Positions 1-8,456 of a stretch of DNA of 64,000 nucleotides are shown in pieces (positions within the stretch are counted from its first letter, which is position 1; each line of letters starts with the position of its first letter). The position numbers were made by a program, and so were the translations under genes. Source of the stretch: JABCYV01 sp963729325. GTDB taxonomy: Bacteria > Acidobacteriota > Terriglobia > Terriglobales > Acidobacteriaceae. The notes beneath the pieces are model-generated. The model searched no databases, was not told the origin of the DNA, and worked only from the letters and a program-made list of their open reading frames with translations. The stretch spans positions 1 to 64,000 of the forward strand of contig CAVSNS010000027.1 in the NCBI GenBank assembly GCA_963729325.1, written 5' to 3'.

Positions 1-254
1 GGCTACTGGCTGAGGATGGCCGAAGAAAATTCCAGCACGATTCGGAGCCGAAGTCATGCCCTCATCGAAGAACTCCGAAGCATAGTGAATACGGCTGATA
101 TTGCGGCAGTGGAAGACACGGTCGCGATCGCGGTGCAGAGAATAGGCTGCTTAGAAGCAAACGCGCCGCTGAATTCATCGAGCCGAGAGCGGATTCGGCG
201 CCCACGGGGATAGCACCGATTTCCTCAGGCCGTAAGGCTAGAGTGGCGTCCTAA
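1..254 (+). pseudogene. Diverged, frameshifted copy of an 88-residue small protein (5' end outside window)
   Basis: The DNA from base 3 closely matches 14288-14543, which encodes an 88-residue protein of unknown function. This copy reads the same protein until about base 136, where it lacks one base (tgcagag against tgcgagag in the other copy). The frame then shifts and stops at 213. The alternative frame resumes the family C-terminus (SSGRKARVAS) and stops at 254, so the original gene ended there. The start codon lies before the window. No function is recognised. It could be a decayed duplicate or an intact gene with a sequencing error. Confidence 0.5.
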
Positions 255-275
255 ACTCGCTTGGACCATCATTCC

Positions 276-636
276 TTACAGCCTCAACCTGGGATGTCGA
301 TAACGATTCGCACGTCTCGCATTTCTGGTTCATGGCCGCCTCGGTGCGATTGTACCTCCGAGATGATCTGGGCGGCTGTATCATCGTTGTGATCGAGAAG
401 AGGCGGTTTTTGATGCCTCGTAGACGCGGAAACCCAAATTGGATGACAGGACAATTCGTCCCAATACCGCGACTGCCAACCGCGTTCGAGATACAGGTCC
501 GAAAGCTTGGGCTGAATGAGCACACCTGTGCGACCTCGAAGCAGCTAGAGTACTGGTGTGAACTCAATAGAAACCGCTGCTACATTCCAGAATGGCTATT
601 GAGGCACTGGGGATTGTCTGTTGACGCTGACGCAGC
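276..636 (+). repeat. Direct repeat, copy 1 (partner at 11952-12315)
   Basis: This segment matches 11952-12315 on the same strand. Similarity begins about 140 bases before the shared 75-76 residue ORF, at ttacagcctcaac, and includes gggatgtcgataacgattcg. Because the non-coding leader is at least as conserved as the gene, the duplication covered gene plus 5' region. The neighbouring 3-254 repeat has its partner at 14288-14543, on the other side of the second copy, so the two repeat units occur in opposite order at the two loci. Confidence 0.75.
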
Positions 637-640
637 CTAA
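413..640 (+). CDS. Conserved small basic protein, 75 residues, unknown function (copy 1)
   Basis: The start chosen is the ATG giving MPRRRGNPNW, because the second copy at 12089 begins at the same residue; an in-frame ATG at 332 would add 27 residues absent there. The two products share a basic N-terminus, a PIPRLPTAFE segment and a C-terminal block with two cysteines (TCATS and NRCYIPEWLL). Conservation of protein sequence between diverged DNA copies supports real coding. No known domain is recognised. The NRCYIPEWLL block is the best candidate functional core. Confidence 0.55.
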   Translation: MPRRRGNPNWMTGQFVPIPRLPTAFEIQVRKLGLNEHTCATSKQLEYWCELNRNRCYIPEWLLRHWGLSVDADAA

Positions 641-687
641 GGTGATCTCTGCCGAGGCACGGGCTTGTTGTCTAGGGGGCGAACAGC

Positions 688-939
688 ATGCTATCTGTCC
701 TGATCTGGTTGATCATCGTTGGCCTGGTCGCTGGCTGGACAGCGGGCAAGATCATGAAAGGCGGCGGATACGGTCCTTTGATGGACACGCTCCTGGGCAT
801 GGTTGGGGCTGTCCTCGGAGGCTGGATATTTAACGCGCTGGGGATTTATCCAGCAGGCGGTATTGTTGCAAGCATCTTGGTCGCGATTGTCGGCGCGATC
901 ATACTGATCTGGCTGTCGCGACTGTTGAAGAAGGCTTAA
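688..939 (+). CDS. GlsB/YeaQ/YmgE family small membrane protein
   Basis: This 83-residue, glycine-rich, almost wholly hydrophobic protein has the family pattern: an N-terminal helix (LIWLIIVGLVAGWTAGKIM), a central helix with GMVGAVLGGWIFNALG and a C-terminal helix ending in basic LLKKA. The family is annotated as transglycosylase-associated or stress-response inner-membrane protein; its biochemical role is not well defined. Length is typical. A purine-rich stretch precedes the ATG. It lies 48 bases after the 75-residue ORF on the same strand. Confidence 0.85.
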   Translation: MLSVLIWLIIVGLVAGWTAGKIMKGGGYGPLMDTLLGMVGAVLGGWIFNALGIYPAGGIVASILVAIVGAIILIWLSRLLKKA

Positions 940-1934
940 TTGGCTGCGAGGAGTACGCATTGTGACGAGTGAAGGGGCTCACTCTAAGGCCAGGGTGCGT
1001 GCGACGGGACGACCGCCAGCCGGAGAAATCCGCGGTCCGCGAATCAACTGGTAACTGGAGACGACATCGCCGGACATCATCACGATCCGGTCGTCTGGCA
1101 TCGCAAAGAACGCAGAACGATCCCCCCGAGAGAACTGGTATTTGGTCATGCGGGCGGTCACGAGTTGCACTCTGCGCTGTGGGCTGCAATTGCTGACCTG
1201 GCAGGAACTGGCCACCGGTGTTGCCCAATTCACTGCAGAAATTTCTGGCAGCGAAATACGGCATCGAGCGCGAATTAACAAGACCCTCGCGCGACTTCTC
1301 TTCCTAGCGCGTGTGCAGTTGCTCAGCCAAGTGACTGTCCTGCGGAATACCTTGCTGGTGGAACGCTTCCAGGCCTGCCAATCGACATTACGAGGGGAAC
1401 TGCCCATTCCAAAGTCACTTGCGGATTCGGACCTTCCCAGTTATCTCCCTAAGACTGTCTTTAAGACAAGTGTCCTTCAAGATAAGCGACTTCACCGTTC
1501 CGCTCGATTTCGATATGGCCAGTCGTTACCCTCTAGAGCCGGAAAAACTTAGGGCGAAAGATTCCCCACGAAATGGGATCTGTTGAATGTGCTCATGCTC
1601 TCCGTCTGGCTTTGGAGCAAGTACGCGCTTCAGAAAATCTACAGCTTGCCCCAGAGCCGCGCGGGTGGACGCAGCTTCGGCGAGCGCGTTTAGCATGACG
1701 AAATCGTGAATGGCCGCGATCAGGAAGATACTGGTCCCAGAACCACTGCATGGCCCGTCTCTCATTCTGCGCAATCTAGCCGTCGTATCTCTCCACGAAC
1801 GTTTGTGGTACTTGTCTGGAATCCATGCTTTGACAAAGACATCCAGCGGGCTAGACTAGCGGGCGACTTTGTCGGGTCCCTTCTAATGAATGCAGAGAAA
1901 TTCGGTCCCAACCACCCTTTTGAGGAGTCACACC
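940..1934. other. Gap with two weak, unrecognised ORFs
   Basis: No confidently coding gene is seen here. A plus-strand frame open to 1552 (from about 1059, ATG at 1142) includes a helical stretch reminiscent of phasin-type coiled coils (VAQFTAEISGSEIRHRARIN), but it has no convincing start or ribosome site. A minus-strand frame at 1526-1774 encodes 82 residues containing LAEAASTRAALGQAVDFLKR and HEHIQQIPFRGESFALSF, which looks protein-like but matches nothing I recognise. Either may be a gene remnant. Confidence 0.35.
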
Positions 1935-3230
1935 ATGCTCTGTCGATTACTTCCGCTTCTCTTGGTCTCGTTGGTTACCAGCCCACTGTTGGCTCAGTCT
2001 ACGTCGCAATCACCCGAACGTGAAGCATCTATCCAGAGTCTGCTAGACCGTGTCCAACAGTTGGAGAAACGAATCGCCGAACTGGAAGACCATGAACGCA
2101 AACCGGCCACGACAACTCCACCCGCTGACTCAAGTTCGCAGACCGGAACCGGCCGCAAATCGGTGGAGGCCGGCGCCACTCCGGCGCCAGCTCCTCACTC
2201 CGAGCACATGGGAAGCCCAACCGAAGTCCGGGAGGCAGAAGTCCATTACCCGTCACTGCAGATCAGAGGTTTCGGCGATGTGGATTTCCAGGCAACGGAC
2301 CAGAAGGGGTCGGTGAGTGGCTTCGATCTGGGGCAATTCGTGCTGCACTTTGCTTCGCCACTGTCCCAGAAAGTCAGCTATTTCGCCGAAGTCAGCTTCA
2401 CAGCGCAGCCGAACACGTTTGAGCTAAATGTAGAACGCACGATTATTCGCTACGACTACAACGACTACTTCAAGATGTCGTTTGGCAAATACCACACCCC
2501 GATCGGGTATTGGAACGCGGCCTTCCATCATGGGGCCTGGTTGCAGACAACCATCGCCCGGCCGCAAATAGTCAAGTTCGGGGGAACATTCATTCCGGTC
2601 CATTTCGTGGGTTTACAAGCCGAAGGAAACATCCCGTCGGGGGGCCTTGGGCTGGGCTACAACCTGGGACTAGGCAACGGTCGTAGCTCGAACTTCAGCA
2701 GGGCAGGAGACAGCGGTGATGTCAATGACAACCGGGCGTGGGTGGCTAATCTGTTTGCCCGACCCGCCCGCCTCTACGGGCTGGAGGTTGGGGGCTCATA
2801 TTATCGCGACGAACTCACACCCCAGCCCGGGGTAAACTTTCGCGAATGGATCGCGGGAGGATACGTGACCTGGACCAAGGGGCGTCCCGAGCTTCTCGCA
2901 GAATACGAGAATGTTCATCACCAAAGTCTACAAACATCGCAGACATCTAACACCACGGGTTACTATGTGCAACTGGCGTACCGGCTTCCTTGGCAGGAAA
3001 ACAAATGGAAGCCTTATTATCGCTTCGAGTATATTCATAGGCCGGTCGTGGAACCGGTGTGGGATATCACGGGGACGCCAAGCGTGGAAGACCTGGTCGG
3101 TTCGCTCGTCGGGGTGAGATACGATATTACGAACTACGCTGCATTCAAGGGCGAGTATCGAAACTTTCGTCAAGGGGTAGGCGAACCTCGAGTCGGCGGC
3201 GCGTTTTTCCAGACTGCGTTCACCTTCTAA
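1935..3230 (+). CDS. Outer-membrane porin-like beta-barrel protein
   Basis: The ATG at 1935 is preferred over one at 1890 because it follows gaggagtcacacc and starts a signal peptide (MLCRLLPLLLVSLVTSPLLAQ). The mature protein has a short coiled coil (QSLLDRVQQLEKRIAELEDHE), a Pro/Thr-rich linker, then a barrel region from about residue 90 with alternating aromatic strands. It ends in phenylalanine (FFQTAFTF), the usual outer-membrane assembly signal. It resembles phosphate-selective or general porins of about 430 residues. The next gene, 7 bases downstream, is a PstS-like binding protein, consistent with anion uptake, but substrate is not shown. Confidence 0.8.
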   Translation: MLCRLLPLLLVSLVTSPLLAQSTSQSPEREASIQSLLDRVQQLEKRIAELEDHERKPATTTPPADSSSQTGTGRKSVEAGATPAPAPHSEHMGSPTEVREAEVHYPSLQIRGFGDVDFQATDQKGSVSGFDLGQFVLHFASPLSQKVSYFAEVSFTAQPNTFELNVERTIIRYDYNDYFKMSFGKYHTPIGYWNAAFHHGAWLQTTIARPQIVKFGGTFIPVHFVGLQAEGNIPSGGLGLGYNLGLGNGRSSNFSRAGDSGDVNDNRAWVANLFARPARLYGLEVGGSYYRDELTPQPGVNFREWIAGGYVTWTKGRPELLAEYENVHHQSLQTSQTSNTTGYYVQLAYRLPWQENKWKPYYRFEYIHRPVVEPVWDITGTPSVEDLVGSLVGVRYDITNYAAFKGEYRNFRQGVGEPRVGGAFFQTAFTF

Positions 3231-3237
3231 GGCCGCC

Positions 3238-3726
3238 ATGAGACCTTCTTGGAAATCCGCGTGCGGAGTCCTGCTTCTGGGGTGGGTCTGCCTGGCCTGC
3301 GCGGTCATGGCGGCGCAGAGCCATGACGCCGATGTTGCGATAGTGGTGCACCCCGATACGCCGGTGAGCAATTTGACGTTGGCCGACGTTCGCAAAGTGT
3401 TCCTCGGCGAGCGGCAATACTGGAACGCCAACCTTCCAGTAGTCTTGCTGATCCGTGCGCCGGTGGCCCGAGAGCGCGACGTGGTGCTGAAGACCATCTA
3501 CCAGATGTCAGAGTCACAGTTCAAACAGTACTGGATCGCAAAAATCTTCCGCGCCGAAGCGGCCACTGCCCCCAAGGTGGTCTATTCCAATGACATGGCC
3601 AATGAACTGGTGACCGCCATTCCCGGTGCGATCGCGTTTATCGACGTGCGCGAAGTACGGCCAGGAACCAAGGTGATGCGGGTGGACGGTCACTTGCCGA
3701 GAGAACCGGGATATCCTCTGCGGTGA
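3238..3726 (+). CDS. PstS-like periplasmic phosphate-binding-type protein
   Basis: This 162-residue protein begins with a signal peptide (about residues 1-25, ending VMAAQS) and carries the compact PBP-like domain found in short PstS relatives: DVAIVVHPDTPVSNLTLADV, then FLGERQYWNANLPV and a C-terminal GAIAFIDVREV segment. It is much shorter than classical PstS (about 320 residues) and has no adjacent permease or ATPase genes, so it is unlikely to serve a standard ABC importer. It is probably co-transcribed with the porin and may deliver or sense an anion in the periplasm. Confidence 0.75.
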   Translation: MRPSWKSACGVLLLGWVCLACAVMAAQSHDADVAIVVHPDTPVSNLTLADVRKVFLGERQYWNANLPVVLLIRAPVARERDVVLKTIYQMSESQFKQYWIAKIFRAEAATAPKVVYSNDMANELVTAIPGAIAFIDVREVRPGTKVMRVDGHLPREPGYPLR

Positions 3727-3730
3727 ACGT

Positions 3731-6145
3731 TCACTGTGGCAGAGTGAGGCGCTGCAGGAGTTGCTGGAAGTGCGGATCGGAGCGGATCTCGTCGAAGGCA
3801 GGATCAACCTTTACGTAAGTCATCTGGCTATCACGCACGCTGAAGGCTTGTTCCAGCCAAGCCAGGGCTTGATCTTTTTCCTGCAGTCGGGCGTGGATCT
3901 GTGCGATGTTGTAGGGAGAGACGTAGCGCTCTTTGGAGACTTCTGTTAACCCTTCTAGTGAGCTTTGCAACACTCCCGCGTAGCCAGATTTGCGGTAGTC
4001 CTCGCCGATGGCCGCCGCCAGGTCGGGATTCCCCGAAAGAGTCAAAACCTTTTGCCGCTCGCCAACGGCCTCCCTGTACATCCCGCTTTGGGCGTAGGCC
4101 GCTTCAAGCGCGTGCTGCGCAGGTACAAAGTTCGGATCGAGATCGAGTGTCTTTTTCAGTTGTTGTATAGCAGGCTCGTATTGCCGCGCAAAATAGAACT
4201 GCAGTCCCACGCTGCTATTGATGGGCAGGGAAAGAGGATCGAGGTCTTTGGCCTTCTTCAGTTCAGATTTGGCCTCTTCCAGGCGGCCCAACCTGATCAG
4301 AAAATCGCCATACCACTGGTGAGCAGTGGCGGAATTGGGATCAAGCTGAATGGCCCGTTTGAATTCAGTTTCCGCGCCCGGCCAATCCCAGTCGTAAGCT
4401 TCCCGAACAAGAGCGAGGGCAATGTGCGCCTCAGGCAGTGTATCGTCGATCTTGAGAGCATGCACTGCTGCCGACTTAGCGTCCTGGCGAACTTCCTTAG
4501 GGGCAACATAGCCGGAGTCACCCAAGAAATTGTAGGCATCAGCAAGACCCGCATACGCCAGAGCGTAATTTGGATCTCTCTCAGCTGCTTGTTTGAAATA
4601 ATCAATCGCCCTGGTAAAGCCCCGTTCGGTCCACTTGTTTCGGTAATAGAGACCCTGAAGGTAGAGCTGATAAGCCTCTGGGTTCTCGGTGTAGTGCTTG
4701 GTCAGTTGAGCGGTTTCCTGGCCAGTAAGTTTGGGTCGCAAGTTGTCATAGATCTCGTTAGAAATGTCTTCCTGAACGCTGAGGAGATCAGCGACCTTGC
4801 GATTGTATTGTCCGCCCCACAATTCCGATCCATCGGAAACGCTGACCAGGTCAGTTTGAATCGTCAGGGTATCCCCACGCTGGGCAATGCGCCCCAAAAG
4901 CACCGCGTCGACAGCAAGCTCTTTGCCCACTTTTTGGGCGCTCACTTCCCGGCCCTTGAAGCTAAACACCGTGCTTCGAGCCATCACCCGCAGCTGAGGA
5001 ACTCGCGAAAGGCTGCTGATTATCCCTTCGGTTACGCCATCGGCTAGGTACTCGATGTTGGGGTCAGCACTGACGTTCACGAAGGGCAGTACAGCGACAG
5101 AGTGAATTCGCGGGGAGGCGAATAGGTTCGAGAATCGCTCGCGCCAATTGCGAGGAGCCAGGGCCAGAAGCACTACCAACAGGGCGCAGACCGCCGCAGA
5201 AGCTATGATTGTACGAGAGCGCCAGCGAGACTTGGGGGATTCCGGCATTGCCAGAGCGGGAACCCCGGATGACTCGCTATCCCGCTTTATCCGTCTTAGA
5301 TCAGCGCGAAGCTCAGCCGCCGACTGGTAACGCAAACGGCGGTCTTTCTCAATTAACTTGGCAATGATCCAGCCCACGTCTGGGAGGAGATCAGGATTGA
5401 GTCGGGTAGCGGGGACGGGCGTGCGATTGAGGATGGCCTCAAAGACGACCGCAGTGGTTCCTATCCCGAAAGCTAGTCGGCCAGTGGCCATTTCATACAA
5501 GACGGCGCCGAGGGAGAACAAGTCGCTACGCAGGTCAAGCTCTTCGCCACGCGCCTGCTCCGGTGACATATAGGCCACGGTGCCGAGTGCGGTACCCGTA
5601 CTGGTTAAATGCCCGTCCGCAGTTAGGGTTTGGAGAGTGGAAACTCCGACCTCTTGCGCAACCCCGTGAGGACTGCGAACCAGCTTCGCTAAGCCGAAAT
5701 CCAGCACTTTTGTCTGGCCACGCCGGGTGAGGAAAATATTGGCCGGTTTGAGGTCGCGATGGATAATGCCAGACTCGTGGGCGGCATCCAGAGCGTCGGC
5801 AATCTGGATGGTGATGTCAAGAATCTGGGCGCTGGGCAGTGGTTTACCGGTGATGAGGTGCTTGAGAGTCTGACCTTCAAGGAACTCCATCACAATGAAA
5901 GGATGGCCTTCCGATTCGTCAATTTCGTGGATGGTACAGATGTTGGGATGATTGAGGGCAGAGGAGGCGCGTGCTTCGCGCTGAAATCGCTCCAGGGCCT
6001 GATGGTCGCGGACCAGGTCAGGAGGAAGGAACTTGACCGCCACATTCCGACCCAGCCTTAGATCCTGGGCCCTGTACACCACTCCCATGCCGCCGCCGCC
6101 CAGAAGTTCCTCTACGCGGTAGTGGGAGATGACCTTGCCAATCAT
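3731..6145 (-). CDS. Membrane Ser/Thr protein kinase with TolB-like and TPR domains
   Basis: The start MIGKVISHYRVEELLGGGGM is chosen because it is the usual kinase N-terminus; a start 13 codons upstream (6184) is possible. Domains in order: kinase (residues about 8-270, with GGGGMGVV loop, VAVKFL lysine, HRDLKPAN catalytic loop, DFG and a GTVAYMSPEQ activation segment), one transmembrane helix (IIASAAVCALLVVLLALAP), a TolB N-terminal-like domain (SVAVLPFVNVSADPNIEYLA), then TPR repeats to the C-terminus. All catalytic motifs are present, so it should be active. It is convergent with the porin operon, with a 4-base gap. Targets are unknown. Confidence 0.92.
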   Translation of the reverse strand: MIGKVISHYRVEELLGGGGMGVVYRAQDLRLGRNVAVKFLPPDLVRDHQALERFQREARASSALNHPNICTIHEIDESEGHPFIVMEFLEGQTLKHLITGKPLPSAQILDITIQIADALDAAHESGIIHRDLKPANIFLTRRGQTKVLDFGLAKLVRSPHGVAQEVGVSTLQTLTADGHLTSTGTALGTVAYMSPEQARGEELDLRSDLFSLGAVLYEMATGRLAFGIGTTAVVFEAILNRTPVPATRLNPDLLPDVGWIIAKLIEKDRRLRYQSAAELRADLRRIKRDSESSGVPALAMPESPKSRWRSRTIIASAAVCALLVVLLALAPRNWRERFSNLFASPRIHSVAVLPFVNVSADPNIEYLADGVTEGIISSLSRVPQLRVMARSTVFSFKGREVSAQKVGKELAVDAVLLGRIAQRGDTLTIQTDLVSVSDGSELWGGQYNRKVADLLSVQEDISNEIYDNLRPKLTGQETAQLTKHYTENPEAYQLYLQGLYYRNKWTERGFTRAIDYFKQAAERDPNYALAYAGLADAYNFLGDSGYVAPKEVRQDAKSAAVHALKIDDTLPEAHIALALVREAYDWDWPGAETEFKRAIQLDPNSATAHQWYGDFLIRLGRLEEAKSELKKAKDLDPLSLPINSSVGLQFYFARQYEPAIQQLKKTLDLDPNFVPAQHALEAAYAQSGMYREAVGERQKVLTLSGNPDLAAAIGEDYRKSGYAGVLQSSLEGLTEVSKERYVSPYNIAQIHARLQEKDQALAWLEQAFSVRDSQMTYVKVDPAFDEIRSDPHFQQLLQRLTLPQ

Positions 6146-6235
6146 TTGCGACCCGCAAGAAATCCGCCATGTCTGGCTACTCAACTGCCAATCAATGCAC
6201 GGCGTGAGTTAAAGGCTCGATGTAGCAGGCTGTAC

Positions 6236-6973
6236 TCACGCCGAGATCGCCTTGGAACAATCAGGGCAAATTTTGTGAGTGACTTTCGCCTCAGAGTGCG
6301 TTCTCACGTAGTACTCGAAGGGCTGCCAGTTGCCTCTTTGATCCTGTATCTTTTTGCAGGACAGACAGATTGGCAGCAATCCCTCTAAGGTGTGGATGTT
6401 CGCCAGAGCTGCCCTCAATTCTTGAAGTGTATGCTCTTTCTCGATCTCAGCTCGATCACGCGCTGCTAGAGATTGTCCCAGCCGCTTGAGGTTACGCCGA
6501 AGCTCAAGTTGCGCCTGCGCCTGGCGACTCAGAGCTCTGAGCGCCTCCAACTGCTCCGGGCTCAGCGTCCGTGGCACCCGGTCAAGTACGCACAAGGTGC
6601 CAAGTGCCTGACCATCCGTCATCAAAGTTGCGCCGGCATAAAAACGGATTTTAGGTTCAGAAACCACCAAGGGATTCTCCGAAAACCTCTCGTCTTGACT
6701 CGCATCGGGCACGATAAAAACATCTGACTGGAAAATTGCCAACGCGCAAAAGGCAATGTCGCGCGAGGTCTCGGTCACTGAAACACCCACCTTCGATTTG
6801 AACCACTGTCTCTCAGCATCGATGAGGCTAATCAGTGCGATCGGAGTTTGGCATATGTAGGAAGCTAACGACGTAAGGTCGTCGAAGGCTGCTTCGGGTT
6901 CCGTATCGAGGATCTCATAGCCGCGTAGTGTCGCAAGTCTGTGCTTCTCATTCGCTGGTTTCGTAGAAATCAT
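6236..6973 (-). CDS. GAF-domain protein with C-terminal Cys-pair motif
   Basis: ATG at 6973 follows ggaggccagcg. Residues about 5-165 form a GAF domain of the type often annotated in sensor kinases (YEILDTEPEAAFDDLTSLAS, ALISLIDAERQWFKS, GTLCVLDRVPR). A coiled coil follows (about 165-205), then a compact C-terminal motif with two CxxC pairs (GLLPICLSCKKIQD and ICPDCSKA). That tail is known from PAS, GGDEF and receiver proteins and may bind metal. No output domain is present, so it may act by protein contact. It is probably cytoplasmic and lies upstream of the kinase on the same strand. Confidence 0.85.
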   Translation of the reverse strand: MISTKPANEKHRLATLRGYEILDTEPEAAFDDLTSLASYICQTPIALISLIDAERQWFKSKVGVSVTETSRDIAFCALAIFQSDVFIVPDASQDERFSENPLVVSEPKIRFYAGATLMTDGQALGTLCVLDRVPRTLSPEQLEALRALSRQAQAQLELRRNLKRLGQSLAARDRAEIEKEHTLQELRAALANIHTLEGLLPICLSCKKIQDQRGNWQPFEYYVRTHSEAKVTHKICPDCSKAISA

Positions 6974-7219
6974 CGCTGGCCTCCGAGGCGGCCGCGTGCC
7001 CAGATACGATCGACTGTACTGCCATTTACGCCAGAATTCAATGGAGACAGTCGCTCTTGCGGTCGCTTAAGACCTAACTTCCCTGAAGATCGTATGATGC
7101 GTTTGCGGATCGCGCCCACGGTCAATCACGACATCATGCCTCGTGCGTGCTCCGATTGATGTGGACGGAGCCGACGGAGAATTTGTCGAAGTGCATACAC
7201 GCCTCTTCGGGGAATCCCT

Positions 7220-7387
7220 TCAGGCGCTTTTCTTGGAGGTGATGGCGGAGAAGGCAGACCAACTCTGCTCCACTTCCTTGCTGCCGCAATCCGGACAGAT
7301 GACTTCGCCTTGCTCGTATTCGGCAAGCGTCAGCACCTTTGAGAATGTTTTTTTGCAGGCGTGGCAGAAGAACTCGTACTGGGGCAT
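7220..7387 (-). CDS. FmdB-like zinc-ribbon protein, 55 residues
   Basis: A short gene read on the minus strand from ATG at 7387, preceded by gggaggttcct. The product starts MPQYEFFCHACKKTF and contains a second pair in VICPDCGSKE, giving CxxC-20-CxxC spacing typical of FmdB/YheF-like zinc ribbons. It ends SWSAFSAITSKKSA. The family often carries a short tail after the ribbon and is thought to be regulatory or metal-binding, without a defined reaction. Longer ORFs overlapping it in other frames are shadows. Confidence 0.8.
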   Translation of the reverse strand: MPQYEFFCHACKKTFSKVLTLAEYEQGEVICPDCGSKEVEQSWSAFSAITSKKSA

Positions 7388-7614
7388 AGGAACCTCCCAC
7401 AGTTTTAGAAGTATGGTAGGAGAATTCTAGACCTCTGACCCGGGAGATTCAACACGCCGACCGGGTGGTCCCTGATCCTGCATCGTTAGGTCGCGCATTT
7501 TTACATGAGATGTGGGGGGAGATTCTGCGAGCTTCAGCGAGCTGGAATTGGCTTCAATGTGCGAGAACACGCCAATGAGCGTATTTTGGTTGACGGCAAA
7601 GGAGGGATGGTGCC

Positions 7615-8052
7615 ATGTCAAAACCACCCTATCGTGCCCTGCGGGTCGTGCTCGGTTTTCTAGCGTTGCTCCTTGGCATTGGGGGCCTACTCATGATCTT
7701 GAGCAACAAGCCCCTCATCATGCGCATGTTCATGCATCCTCCCGAGTCTGAAATCTCCACCTTGCTGCTGGCGGCTCTGAAGGAGATGGGTGGGATGGTG
7801 CTCATGCTCAGCGTGATGCTTTTTTTCGCCTCCCGCAACCCCGAGCGCAACGTGGCAATCATTGACGCACTCATCGTGGGCCTCTGCATCCTTGCACTCA
7901 CGCCGCTCGTTTCGCTGTACACGCTTGACGTGCGTAGCCTCTACCCGGCGTATTTGATCTGGGGCCGCGCGCTTGTACGATTGGCGCTGGCGGGTGTTCT
8001 TTATTACTTGCGCCCGCGGGAAGCCCATTGGCAACCCGCGGGGCATTTTTGA
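7615..8052 (+). CDS. Four-helix integral membrane protein, unknown function
   Basis: The 145-residue product has four predicted membrane helices: about 10-30 (VVLGFLALLLGIGGLLMIL), 50-75 (LLLAALKEMGGMVLMLSVML), 83-103 (IDALIVGLCILALTPLVSLY) and 115-133. The last residues are polar. A purine-rich ggagggatggtgcc precedes the ATG. It resembles small four-helix DUF families but I cannot assign one firmly. The basic ORF starting at 8064 lies directly behind it and may be co-transcribed. Confidence 0.7.
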   Translation: MSKPPYRALRVVLGFLALLLGIGGLLMILSNKPLIMRMFMHPPESEISTLLLAALKEMGGMVLMLSVMLFFASRNPERNVAIIDALIVGLCILALTPLVSLYTLDVRSLYPAYLIWGRALVRLALAGVLYYLRPREAHWQPAGHF

Positions 8053-8063
8053 AGAGGCGTCTT

Positions 8064-8387
8064 ATGCCGAGAGAAGCCAAGCTCTTTTCATCCAGCTCAG
8101 GCTCGGTTGTCCGTGGTTTTCTGAAATATCGGGCGAATATTCCGCCTCGGTGGATACGGAATGCTCGGACTTCGCGTAAGCGCAGGGAGCCAGAGATCGT
8201 TCAGTCGCTCGAGTCACTAAAGCGTCTGAGAAAAACTCGGCCTCGGGCACAAGTTGCCATAAAAAATGCAAGCAAGGAAATGAGGGCGGTCTTGAATCGT
8301 TGGGAGACGGCTTATAACAAGGAGAATTTTTATCGCGGTATACGCATCCTCTTAGAGCTTGGACGGAATGGATCCTCGAACCTGTAG
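8064..8387 (+). CDS. Small basic protein, unknown function
   Basis: An ORF of 107 residues starting MPREAKLFSSSSG, preceded by gaagaggcg at a plausible ribosome-binding distance. The product is strongly basic (for example RNARTSRKRREPEIVQSLES) and mostly helical, with no recognised domain. An in-frame upstream start at 8028 would overlap the previous gene. Coding status rests on the ribosome site and position only; it could be a chance ORF. Confidence 0.4.
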   Translation: MPREAKLFSSSSGSVVRGFLKYRANIPPRWIRNARTSRKRREPEIVQSLESLKRLRKTRPRAQVAIKNASKEMRAVLNRWETAYNKENFYRGIRILLELGRNGSSNL

Positions 8388-8456
8388 ACTCTTCCTGCGC
8401 TTTCTTGTTCTTGGCGCGTGATTTTACGTGCGCGGGGTTTCTTCTCGGAATGTCGA

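Noticed and set aside
3965..5047. 360-residue plus-strand ORF
   Set aside because: It is antisense to the kinase-TPR gene at 3731-6145, whose TPR and TolB-like motifs are unmistakable, and it has no domain of its own.
7134..7400. 88-residue minus-strand ORF overlapping the FmdB-like gene
   Set aside because: The frame with MPQYEFFCHACKKTF and the second cysteine pair is clearly the coding one and has a ribosome site.
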